Source of the DNA: DATEZO01 sp035255485
GTDB lineage: Bacteria; Pseudomonadota; Gammaproteobacteria; Burkholderiales; Burkholderiaceae_D
Reading direction: 5' to 3'
Assembly: GCA_035255485.1 (NCBI GenBank)
Contig: DATEZO010000099.1
Span: 1-58,284, forward strand
Length of the DNA stretch: 58,284 nucleotides
Position numbers and translations under genes: made by a program. Shown in pieces: positions 52,093-58,284 of this stretch. The notes beneath the pieces are model-generated. The model made no database searches and was not told the DNA's origin. It saw nothing but the letters and a program-made list of their open reading frames with translations. How positions within the stretch are numbered: position 1 is the stretch's first letter; each line of letters opens with the position of its first letter.

Positions 52093-52694
52093 TGCACGCC
52101 CGCAATCAAGGACGGCAAGCGGCAAGCATGGCTCCTGCAATATTGATCCTGCCCGGTCTCTACAATTCAGGTCCGGGCCATTGGCAAACCCTATGGCAAG
52201 CCGCGCTGCCCAATGCCCGGCGCGTACAGCAAAAGAACTGGGAGCGGCCGAATCGGTGCGATTGGGTGGCGGCGCTCGATGCGGCGATTGCGGCCGCCGA
52301 CGGGACGGTTATCCTGGCTGCGCATAGCCTTGGCTGTGCAACGGCCGCATGGTGGGCAGCCGAGTGCCGTGGCGCGCCCCATGCAGGAAAGGTCCGGGGC
52401 GCATTGCTGGTTGCGCCGCCGGATGTCGAACGCGCCGACTTCTCCGGGCTTGCCAGCGGTTTCGGACCGATGCCGCGCATCGTATTGCCATTCAAGGCCA
52501 TCGTCGTCGCCTCATCAGATGATCCGTGGTGCCAATTGCCAAGGGCGCAGGCCTGGGCCGCCGATTGGAATGCCTGCTTCCAGGATATCGGGCCACGCGG
52601 TCATGTCAATGCCGACAGCGGCCTGGCGGACTGGCCGCAAGGGCAACACTGGATGAATGATTTATCAAGCTGTTGCGTAATGGAAACAGGCTGA
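52092..52694 (+). CDS. RBBP9/YdeN-family alpha/beta hydrolase
   Basis: The protein is a small serine hydrolase of the RBBP9/YdeN type, about 190-200 residues. The nucleophile motif is AAHSLGCATA, the acid is in SSDDPWCQ and the His in GHVNADSGLADW. The N-terminal ILPGLYNSGPGHWQ is typical. The ATG at 52092 overlaps the parB stop; an internal ATG at 52128 is an alternative start. Substrate is unknown. It ends about 110 bases before the promoter of the ATP synthase operon. Confidence 0.85.
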   Translation: MHARNQGRQAASMAPAILILPGLYNSGPGHWQTLWQAALPNARRVQQKNWERPNRCDWVAALDAAIAAADGTVILAAHSLGCATAAWWAAECRGAPHAGKVRGALLVAPPDVERADFSGLASGFGPMPRIVLPFKAIVVASSDDPWCQLPRAQAWAADWNACFQDIGPRGHVNADSGLADWPQGQHWMNDLSSCCVMETG

Positions 52695-52804
52695 ATCCAG
52701 ACCACCTTCCTGATTACCCGCAAAAGCGCCGCTTGACCGCCTTTCCAGGGTGCTCACCTCGATAAAGCCATTCGGCATTGTCTGCTATGCGTTGCAGCAA
52801 CTGT

Positions 52805-52834
52805 TTGACGGTTGTTGTGGAAAACCCTTATAAT
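52805..52834 (+). promoter_or_regulatory. Sigma-70-type promoter of the ATP synthase operon
   Basis: TTGACG (52805-52810) and TATAAT (52829-52834) are separated by 18 bases. The -10 element is perfect and the -35 is one base off TTGACA. It lies about 100 bases before atpI, in the only gap of this block, and would drive atpIBEFHAGD. Confidence 0.75.
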
Positions 52835-52871
52835 CCCGTGGCTTCACAGAACCATTCCTACGGATTTCACC

Positions 52872-52922
52872 ATGGCCGACACCGGCGCTACCCACAAGGG
52901 AAGCCTCTGGTCGCATGACTGA
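52872..52922 (+). CDS. Possible 16-codon leader ORF before atpI
   Basis: An ATG at 52872 opens MADTGATHKGSLWSHD and stops at 52922, 8 bases before the atpI start. The ribosome site is weak. The position after the promoter suits a leader peptide or a translational coupling element, but it could be chance. Confidence 0.3.
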   Translation: MADTGATHKGSLWSHD

Positions 52923-52930
52923 GGACAAGA

Positions 52931-53266
52931 ATGCTGCGCATCGTCCTTTTGCAACTGGCGGCCTCGGTTGTCGTCGCCGCGATCGCTGGATTGCTGGGTG
53001 GACTGCCAGCACTGCTATCCGCGCTGCTGGGAGGTTTGTGCTGTGTGCTGCCGAATGGCTTGTTTGCGCTGCGTTTATTTGTCAATGTGCAAAAACCAAA
53101 CGCAAACCCGATGTCGTTTTTCATCGGAGAGTTTATCAAGATTGCATTGACGGTTGCGTTATTGGGCGCAATCGCCTGGCTGTACCGCGATTTGAACTGG
53201 CTGGCGCTGATCGCCGGGTTCATCGTGGCACTGAAAAGTTACATCATCTTATTATTTAGGCACTGA
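52931..53266 (+). CDS. atpI: ATP synthase protein I
   Basis: AtpI is a small membrane protein that helps assemble the c ring and is not part of the final enzyme. The 111-residue product has four hydrophobic segments, with IAGLLGGLPALLSALLGGL and a C-terminal LIAGFIVALKSYIILLF. GAGGACAAG lies just before the ATG. It is the first gene of the atp operon and ends 1 base before atpB. Confidence 0.88.
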   Translation: MLRIVLLQLAASVVVAAIAGLLGGLPALLSALLGGLCCVLPNGLFALRLFVNVQKPNANPMSFFIGEFIKIALTVALLGAIAWLYRDLNWLALIAGFIVALKSYIILLFRH

Positions 53267-53267
53267 C

Positions 53268-54119
53268 ATGGCAACTGAACTGGCTGCAGAGGCGGCGCAC
53301 GGCGCCGCCGAACACGCTCCTACCGCTTCGGAATATATCGTTCATCACCTGACGCATTTTTCAACGACGCATCAGGGAAAGATCATCGATTTTTCCATCA
53401 TTAATATGGACACAATGCTCTGGTCCATCGTGACGGGCGTGCTTGGTTGCTTCTTCATGTGGAAGGCGGCGAGTCGCGCCACGTCCGGCGTGCCGGGCCG
53501 ATTCCAGGCATTGGTCGAGATGGTGGTCGAACTGGTCGAAGACCAGTCCAAGGCCATCGTGCATGGCAACCGCGCCTTCATTGCACCGCTGGCACTAACC
53601 GTATTTGTCTGGGTCGTCCTGATGAATTCGATGGACTTCCTGCCGGTCGATCTGTTTTCCTGGCTGTTCCGCATGACCGGGAATGAGCATGCATACCTGC
53701 GCGTGGTTCCGACCGCCGACTTGAATGGCACGCTCGGCATGTCGCTCGGTGTATTTGCGCTGATGATTTTCTACAACATCAAGATCAAGGGTCTGGGCGG
53801 TTTCGTGCACGAATTGTTCTGCGCCCCGTTCGGCGCGCATCCGGCGCTGTGGATTCCAAACCTGGGCTTGAACATCATCGAATTTGTCGCCAAAACAGTA
53901 TCGCTCGGCATGCGACTTTTCGGCAACATGTATGCCGGCGAGTTGATATTCCTGCTGATCGCGCTGCTTGGTTCTACCGCGACCTGGTGGGGCTTCGGCA
54001 TGCATGTGGTGGCCGGTACGGTATGGGCAATCTTCCATATCCTGATCGTATTGCTGCAGGCGTTTATTTTCATGATGCTGACCCTGGTGTACATCGGCCA
54101 GGCGCATGAAGGGCACTGA
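53268..54119 (+). CDS. atpB: ATP synthase F0 subunit a
   Basis: Subunit a forms the proton half-channels against the c ring. The 283-residue protein has several membrane helices and the essential Arg in SLGMRLFGNMYAGELIFLL. The longer N-terminal extension (about 50 residues before the first helix) is usual for betaproteobacteria. It is one base from atpI and 125 bases before atpE. Confidence 0.96.
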   Translation: MATELAAEAAHGAAEHAPTASEYIVHHLTHFSTTHQGKIIDFSIINMDTMLWSIVTGVLGCFFMWKAASRATSGVPGRFQALVEMVVELVEDQSKAIVHGNRAFIAPLALTVFVWVVLMNSMDFLPVDLFSWLFRMTGNEHAYLRVVPTADLNGTLGMSLGVFALMIFYNIKIKGLGGFVHELFCAPFGAHPALWIPNLGLNIIEFVAKTVSLGMRLFGNMYAGELIFLLIALLGSTATWWGFGMHVVAGTVWAIFHILIVLLQAFIFMMLTLVYIGQAHEGH

Positions 54120-54132
54120 TACATTCATGTTG

Positions 54133-54164
54133 GGGACGGAGTACGCTTCGCTAAACTCTGTCCC
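54133..54164. repeat. Intergenic palindromic repeat between atpB and atpE
   Basis: GGGACGGAGT (54133-54142) and ACTCTGTCCC (54155-54164) pair with one mismatch. The right half plus the following GCAAT closely matches the copy at 11794-11807 between hybB and hybC, and both are in the same plus-strand orientation. It appears to be a dispersed element rather than an operon-specific signal. Confidence 0.6.
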
Positions 54165-54244
54165 GCAATGCAGAATTTAAGGTTTTGTTGTATTGCAGGT
54201 TTTGGTTTTTTAATTTTTTGACTTTGACTATCTAAGGAGTTTTC

Positions 54245-54487
54245 ATGACTAACGTCGCTCTCGTTGCATTGGCTTGCGGTTTGATCATCGGTCTGGGCGC
54301 CATCGGCGCATGTATCGGTATCGGTATCATGGGTGGCAAGTATATCGAGGCATCGGCTCGTCAACCTGAATTGATGAACACACTGCAAACCAAGATGTTC
54401 CTGCTGGCAGGTCTGATTGATGCGGCGTTCCTGATTGGTGTTGGTATCGCGATGATGTTTGCGTTTGCAAATCCGTTCCAGGGCTAA
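54245..54487 (+). CDS. atpE: ATP synthase F0 subunit c
   Basis: Subunit c forms the rotating proteolipid ring. The 80-residue protein is two helices joined by a polar loop (ASARQPELMN). The ion-binding residue is Asp59 in LAGLIDAAFLIGVG, which marks a proton rather than a sodium enzyme. AAGGAG precedes the ATG. Confidence 0.96.
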   Translation: MTNVALVALACGLIIGLGAIGACIGIGIMGGKYIEASARQPELMNTLQTKMFLLAGLIDAAFLIGVGIAMMFAFANPFQG

Positions 54488-54562
54488 TCCCCTATTCTCA
54501 TTCCGCCGGACTTTCAAGCAGGTAAAGGGTCTGGTACACGCTATTCTGAGAAGGAAAATACC

Positions 54563-55033
54563 GTGAACTTAAATGCAACATTGATTGCGCAGTTCGTGGT
54601 CTTCTTCATCCTGGCGGTGTTCACGATGAAATTCGTGTGGCCGCCGCTGATGAAAGCGCTCGACGAGCGCGCAGGGAAGATTGCGGACGGTTTGGCTGCT
54701 GCAGATCGTGGCAAGGCAGAGATGGCTGCTGCTGAAAAGCGCGTGCAGGCTGAACTGGCTGGCGCTCGTGACGAAGGCCAGAAGCGCATCGGCGACGCTG
54801 AAAAGCGCGCCCAGGGCATTATCGAAGAAGCCAAGAAAACCGCCTCTGAAGAAGCTGCGCGCATCATTGCCGCCGCCAAAGCCGATGCGGATCAACAAGT
54901 GACCAAGGCGCGTGAAGCACTGCGCGGCGAAGTAGCGACCCTCGCGGTCAAAGGCGCCGAACAGATACTGAAGCGCGAAATCAATGCAGCGGCGCACGCT
55001 GACTTGTTGGGTCAACTGAAGACAGAGCTGTAA
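54563..55033 (+). CDS. atpF: ATP synthase F0 subunit b
   Basis: Subunit b is the peripheral stalk that ties F1 to subunit a. The 156-residue product has one N-terminal membrane helix (LIAQFVVFFILAVFTMKFVW) and then a long charged coiled coil rich in Ala, Glu and Lys. A single b type is expected in this group. It ends 2 bases before atpH. Confidence 0.95.
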   Translation: MNLNATLIAQFVVFFILAVFTMKFVWPPLMKALDERAGKIADGLAAADRGKAEMAAAEKRVQAELAGARDEGQKRIGDAEKRAQGIIEEAKKTASEEAARIIAAAKADADQQVTKAREALRGEVATLAVKGAEQILKREINAAAHADLLGQLKTEL

Positions 55034-55035
55034 TC

Positions 55036-55581
55036 ATGGCAGAAATCGCAACGATTGCCCGTCCTTACGCAGAAGCGCTGTTTCGTGTAGCCAAGTCCGG
55101 CAATGGATCGACCAGCCTCGCGGCCTGGTCGGATCTCGTTTCCGAGATGGCGCAAGTTGCAGCCCTGCCCGACGTCAAGGCACTGGCTGACAATCCCAAG
55201 GTATCGGATCAGCAAATCGGCGATACCTTTTTGTCCGTGCTGAAATCACCTCTCAACGCAGAAGCCAGGAACTTCGTCGGCATGCTGGTCCAGAATGGCC
55301 GCCTGACGCTGTTGCCGGAAATCGGCGCGCAATTCCACGCATTGAAAAATGCGCAGGAAGGCGCCGCGGATGCGGAAATCACAAGCGCGTTTGCACTCTC
55401 GGATGCGCAAGTGAAGGAGTTGACTGAGACGCTGGAAAAGAAATTCGACCGCAAGCTCAATCCGTCGGTAACAGTTGATCCGGCGCTGATCGGCGGCGTG
55501 CGTGTACTGGTTGGCGACGAGGTGCTCGACACTTCGGTGCGCGCCAAGCTGCAGCAGATGCACGTTGCCCTGGCGGCGTAA
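55036..55581 (+). CDS. atpH: ATP synthase F1 subunit delta
   Basis: Subunit delta connects subunit b to the top of F1. The 181-residue protein has the N-terminal ATIARPYAEALFRVA and the C-terminal DPALIGGVRVLVGDEVLDTS motif. It follows atpF by 2 bases. A 137-base gap with strong RNA pairing potential separates it from atpA. Confidence 0.95.
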   Translation: MAEIATIARPYAEALFRVAKSGNGSTSLAAWSDLVSEMAQVAALPDVKALADNPKVSDQQIGDTFLSVLKSPLNAEARNFVGMLVQNGRLTLLPEIGAQFHALKNAQEGAADAEITSAFALSDAQVKELTETLEKKFDRKLNPSVTVDPALIGGVRVLVGDEVLDTSVRAKLQQMHVALAA

Positions 55582-55611
55582 GCAGAGAAAAGATATCGAG
55601 TGAGGTATCGC

Positions 55612-55699
55612 GGGACAAGGTCGAGCGTAATGACGCTTTCACTTTGTCCTCGACCAACCAGATGCGGAAAAGAGTACGGCGCTAGCGGTGCTCTTTTCC
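55612..55699 (+). promoter_or_regulatory. Structured RNA segment between atpH and atpA
   Basis: Three complementary pairs are visible. GGACAA (55613-55618) pairs with TTGTCC (55644-55649). GGTCGAG (55619-55625) pairs with CTCGACC (55649-55655) and crosses the first pair, so the two are pseudoknotted or mutually exclusive. Then GGAAAAGAGTAC (55666-55677) and GTGCTCTTTTCC (55688-55699) form a 12-base stem with one G-T pair, ending 19 bases before the atpA start. Confidence 0.5.
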
Positions 55700-55718
55700 C
55701 AACAAATTAGGAGTTAAC

Positions 55719-57254
55719 ATGCAACTCAACCCGTCTGAAATCAGCGAACTGATCAAGAGCCGGATTCAAGGCCTTGGCGACACCGCCGAAATTCGCAATC
55801 AGGGCACGGTGATTTCCGTGACCGACGGCATCGTCCGCATCCATGGTCTGTCTGACGCGATGCAAGGCGAGATGCTGGAATTTCCAGGCAACACGTTCGG
55901 CCTCGCACTGAATCTCGAGCGCGACTCCGTCGGCGCCGTTATCCTGGGTGAATACGAACACATTTCCGAAGGCGATACCGTCAAGTGCACCGGCCGCATC
56001 CTGGAAGTGCCGATCGGCCCGGAACTCAAAGGCCGCGTGGTCAATGCACTGGGTCAGCCGATCGATGGCAAGGGCGCAATCAATGCCAAACTGTCTGCTC
56101 CGATCGAAAAAATCGCGCCGGGCGTGATCGCCCGTCAATCCGTATCGCAACCGATGCAAACCGGCCTGAAGTCGATCGACTCGATGGTGCCGATTGGCCG
56201 CGGCCAGCGTGAATTGATCATTGGCGATCGCCAGACCGGCAAGTCGGCCGTGGCGATTGACGCGATCATCAATCAAAAAGGTCAGAACATGACCTGCATC
56301 TACGTCGCGATCGGCCAGAAGGCTTCGTCCGTCAAGAACGTGGTGCGCGCGCTGGAACAGCACGGCGCAATGGATTACACCATCGTGGTTGCTGCGACCG
56401 CAGCCGAATCCGCCGCGATGCAATACGTGTCGGCCTATTCCGGTTGCGCGATGGGCGAATATTTCCGTGATCGCGGTGAAGATGCGCTGATCATTTATGA
56501 TGATCTGTCCAAGCAGGCGGTCGCGTATCGCCAGGTGTCGCTGCTGCTGCGCCGCCCGCCGGGCCGTGAAGCGTATCCCGGCGACGTGTTCTACCTGCAC
56601 AGCCGCCTGCTGGAGCGCGCTGCCCGCGTGAATCCCGACTATGTCGAGAAATTCACCAACGGCGCAGTCAAGGGCCAGACCGGTTCGCTGACCGCATTGC
56701 CGATCATTGAAACGCAAGCCGGCGACGTGTCCGCCTTCGTGCCGACCAACGTGATTTCGATTACCGACGGCCAGATCTTCCTCGAGACTTCGCTGTTCAA
56801 CGCCGGTATCCGTCCCGCGATCAACGCCGGTATCTCGGTGTCGCGCGTCGGTGGCGCAGCACAGACCAAGGTCATCAAGAATCTGTCTGGCGGTATCCGT
56901 ACCGACTTGGCGCAGTATCGTGAATTGGCTGCGTTTGCGCAGTTTGCTTCCGACCTCGACGAAGCGACCCGCAAGCAGCTGGATCGGGGCGCGCGCGTCA
57001 CTGAACTGCTGAAGCAGGCGCAATATTCGCCGTTGCCGATTTCGCTGATGGCCGTGTCGCTGTTTGCCGTCAACAAGGGCTTTTTCGACAGTATCGAGGT
57101 GAAGCAGGTACTGGCATTCGAATCCGGTCTGCATAATTTCATGAAGACCAGCCATGCTGCGCTGCTGCAGAAAATCGAAGAAACCAAGCAACTCGACAAG
57201 GATGGCGAAGCTGCACTGGCCGCCGCAGTTGCCGATTTCAAGAAATCGTTCTGA
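55719..57254 (+). CDS. atpA: ATP synthase F1 subunit alpha
   Basis: Subunit alpha is the regulatory nucleotide-binding partner of the catalytic beta subunit. The 511-residue protein has Walker A GDRQTGKSA, LIIYDDLSKQAVAYRQ, and the family signature near PGREAYPGDVFYLHSRLLER. TTAGGAG precedes the ATG. Length is normal. Confidence 0.97.
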   Translation: MQLNPSEISELIKSRIQGLGDTAEIRNQGTVISVTDGIVRIHGLSDAMQGEMLEFPGNTFGLALNLERDSVGAVILGEYEHISEGDTVKCTGRILEVPIGPELKGRVVNALGQPIDGKGAINAKLSAPIEKIAPGVIARQSVSQPMQTGLKSIDSMVPIGRGQRELIIGDRQTGKSAVAIDAIINQKGQNMTCIYVAIGQKASSVKNVVRALEQHGAMDYTIVVAATAAESAAMQYVSAYSGCAMGEYFRDRGEDALIIYDDLSKQAVAYRQVSLLLRRPPGREAYPGDVFYLHSRLLERAARVNPDYVEKFTNGAVKGQTGSLTALPIIETQAGDVSAFVPTNVISITDGQIFLETSLFNAGIRPAINAGISVSRVGGAAQTKVIKNLSGGIRTDLAQYRELAAFAQFASDLDEATRKQLDRGARVTELLKQAQYSPLPISLMAVSLFAVNKGFFDSIEVKQVLAFESGLHNFMKTSHAALLQKIEETKQLDKDGEAALAAAVADFKKSF

Positions 57255-57280
57255 TCACGGCGCTAAAGGAGTAAAGCCTC

Positions 57281-58150
57281 ATGGCAGCGGGTAAAGAGAT
57301 ACGCGGCAAGATCAAGAGCGTAGAGAATACGAAGAAGATCACCAAGGCGATGGAAATGGTCGCCGCATCCAAAATGCGCAAGGCGCAAGACCGGATGCGG
57401 GCCGCCCGTCCCTACAGTGACAAGATTCGTAATATCGCAGCTAACTTGTCACAGGCAAATCCGGAATACACTCACCCGTTTCTGGTCAAACAGGACAACG
57501 CAAAAGCGGTTGGTTTCATCGTCGTCACGACTGACAAAGGCTTGTGCGGCGGTTTGAACACCAACGTATTGCGTGCTGTTACCAGCAAAATCAAGGAGCT
57601 GGATGCAAAAGGCTACAAGATTGAAGCGACGGCGATCGGCAACAAGGGCTTTGGTTTCCTGAATCGTATCGGCACCAAGGTCGTATCGCATGCGATTCAA
57701 CTCGGCGATACTGCCCATCTGGACAAGTTGATCGGTCCGGTAAAGGTGCTGCTTGATGCCTATCAGGACGGCAAATTGGACGCGGTATATCTGTGTTACA
57801 CCAAGTTCATCAACACGATGAAGCAAGAGCCGACCATTGAGCAGCTATTGCCATTGGCAACTGAAAAGCTCGAAGGCGACAAAGGTGCCCACGCATGGGA
57901 TTACATCTACGAGCCGGAAGCGAAAGTCGTGATTGATGAGTTGCTGGTGCGTTATGTGGAAGCGCTGATTTACCAATCAGTTGCCGAGAACATCGCATCC
58001 GAGCAGTCGGCACGCATGGTGGCGATGAAGTCGGCCAGTGACAATGCGGGTAATGTGATCGGCGAACTGAAACTGGTCTATAACAAGACTCGTCAGGCCG
58101 CAATTACCAAAGAACTCTCCGAGATCGTCGCCGGTGCGGCTGCGGTTTAA
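57281..58150 (+). CDS. atpG: ATP synthase F1 subunit gamma
   Basis: Subunit gamma is the central rotor shaft. The 289-residue protein has the N-terminal helix IRGKIKSVENTKKITKAMEM followed by VAASKMRKAQ, the TDKGLCGGLN motif and the C-terminal SARMVAMKSASDNAGNVI. It lies 26 bases after atpA and 45 bases before atpD. Confidence 0.97.
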   Translation: MAAGKEIRGKIKSVENTKKITKAMEMVAASKMRKAQDRMRAARPYSDKIRNIAANLSQANPEYTHPFLVKQDNAKAVGFIVVTTDKGLCGGLNTNVLRAVTSKIKELDAKGYKIEATAIGNKGFGFLNRIGTKVVSHAIQLGDTAHLDKLIGPVKVLLDAYQDGKLDAVYLCYTKFINTMKQEPTIEQLLPLATEKLEGDKGAHAWDYIYEPEAKVVIDELLVRYVEALIYQSVAENIASEQSARMVAMKSASDNAGNVIGELKLVYNKTRQAAITKELSEIVAGAAAV

Positions 58151-58195
58151 TAGCGCGAAAGCGTGAAACGAATTTAACTATTTGAAGGAACGAAA

Positions 58196-58284
58196 ATGGC
58201 TGATGGCAAAATCGTTCAGTGTATCGGCGCCGTGGTAGACGTAGAGTTTCCACGCAACGCGATGCCAAAGATTTATGATGCCCT
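58196..58284 (+). CDS. atpD: ATP synthase F1 subunit beta, N-terminus (cut by window edge)
   Basis: The last 29 full codons read [20 protein letters not shown], then NAMPKIYDA, the typical N-terminus of the catalytic beta subunit. GAAGGAA lies 5 bases before the ATG. The rest of the gene, and presumably atpC, lie beyond the window. Confidence 0.95.

Noticed and set aside
55707..57191. Minus-strand open frame of 494 codons opposite atpA
   Set aside because: It lies entirely antisense to a highly conserved essential gene and has no family features.
1..58284. CRISPR arrays, tRNA or rRNA genes, transposases
   Set aside because: No regularly spaced repeats, cloverleaf-like segments or transposase motifs were seen on reading the gaps, although a covariance-model search was not possible.

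Overview
The window looks like a chromosomal segment of a betaproteobacterium, probably Burkholderiales and possibly Oxalobacteraceae. This rests on the block mnmG-rsmG-lysE-parA-parB followed by atpIBEFHAGD, on GC-rich coding DNA, and on the mix of Ralstonia-like hox genes with form II RuBisCO. The taxonomic placement is an inference from gene content and order only. Nearly every stretch is coding. No rRNA, tRNA, CRISPR array, prophage or transposase was seen.

Region 1 (1-5.5 kb) is a Calvin-cycle operon on the minus strand, cbbM-cbbF-cbbP-cbbT (transketolase cut by the left edge), with divergent cbbR. Region 2 (5.8-20.2 kb) is a [NiFe]-hydrogenase block. It holds a nickel permease, a small insertion with a DUF922-type zinc peptidase, and a minus-strand operon hybO-hybA-hybB-hybC-hybD-hybG-hoxV-hypA for a Hyd-2-type membrane-bound uptake hydrogenase. 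The divergent plus-strand maturation operon is hypB-hypF(short)-hypC-hypD-hypE. Consensus-like sigma-54 promoters precede hybO and the nickel permease.

Region 3 (20.2-37.1 kb) is carbon metabolism: pyruvate carboxylase, a GntR/FCD regulator with two matching operators, a large FAD/Fe-S D-2-hydroxyacid (lactate-type) dehydrogenase, an orphan periplasmic binding protein, a soluble chemoreceptor, a TRAP transporter (dctP, dctM, dctQ) and a divergent DctS/DctR-like two-component system. It separates the structural and maturation hydrogenase genes from Region 4 (37.3-44.5 kb). Region 4 is the H2-sensing operon hoxX-hoxA-hoxB-hoxC-hoxJ: CO-ligand synthesis, an NtrC-type activator, the regulatory hydrogenase and its histidine kinase.

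Region 5 (44.7-58.3 kb) is core chromosome. It contains an iron-dependent alcohol dehydrogenase, a TSUP permease, two perfect parS sites in inverted orientation, mnmG, rsmG, a LysE exporter, parA, parB, an RBBP9-like hydrolase and the ATP synthase operon (atpD cut by the right edge).

Together Regions 1, 2 and 4 describe H2-driven autotrophy. HoxBC senses H2, HoxJ and HoxA control transcription from sigma-54 promoters, HybOABC feeds electrons to the quinone pool, Ni uptake and Hyp/HoxX proteins build the active sites, and the cbb operon fixes CO2. The uptake enzyme carries the ordinary four-Cys proximal-cluster ligands and RuBisCO is form II, which suggests use at low O2. No gene family here is clearly new. 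The most unusual points are the hybrid hydrogenase architecture, a crossing RNA pairing between atpH and atpA, a small upstream ORF with operators before the dehydrogenase, and the divergent palindrome cluster of the TRAP region.
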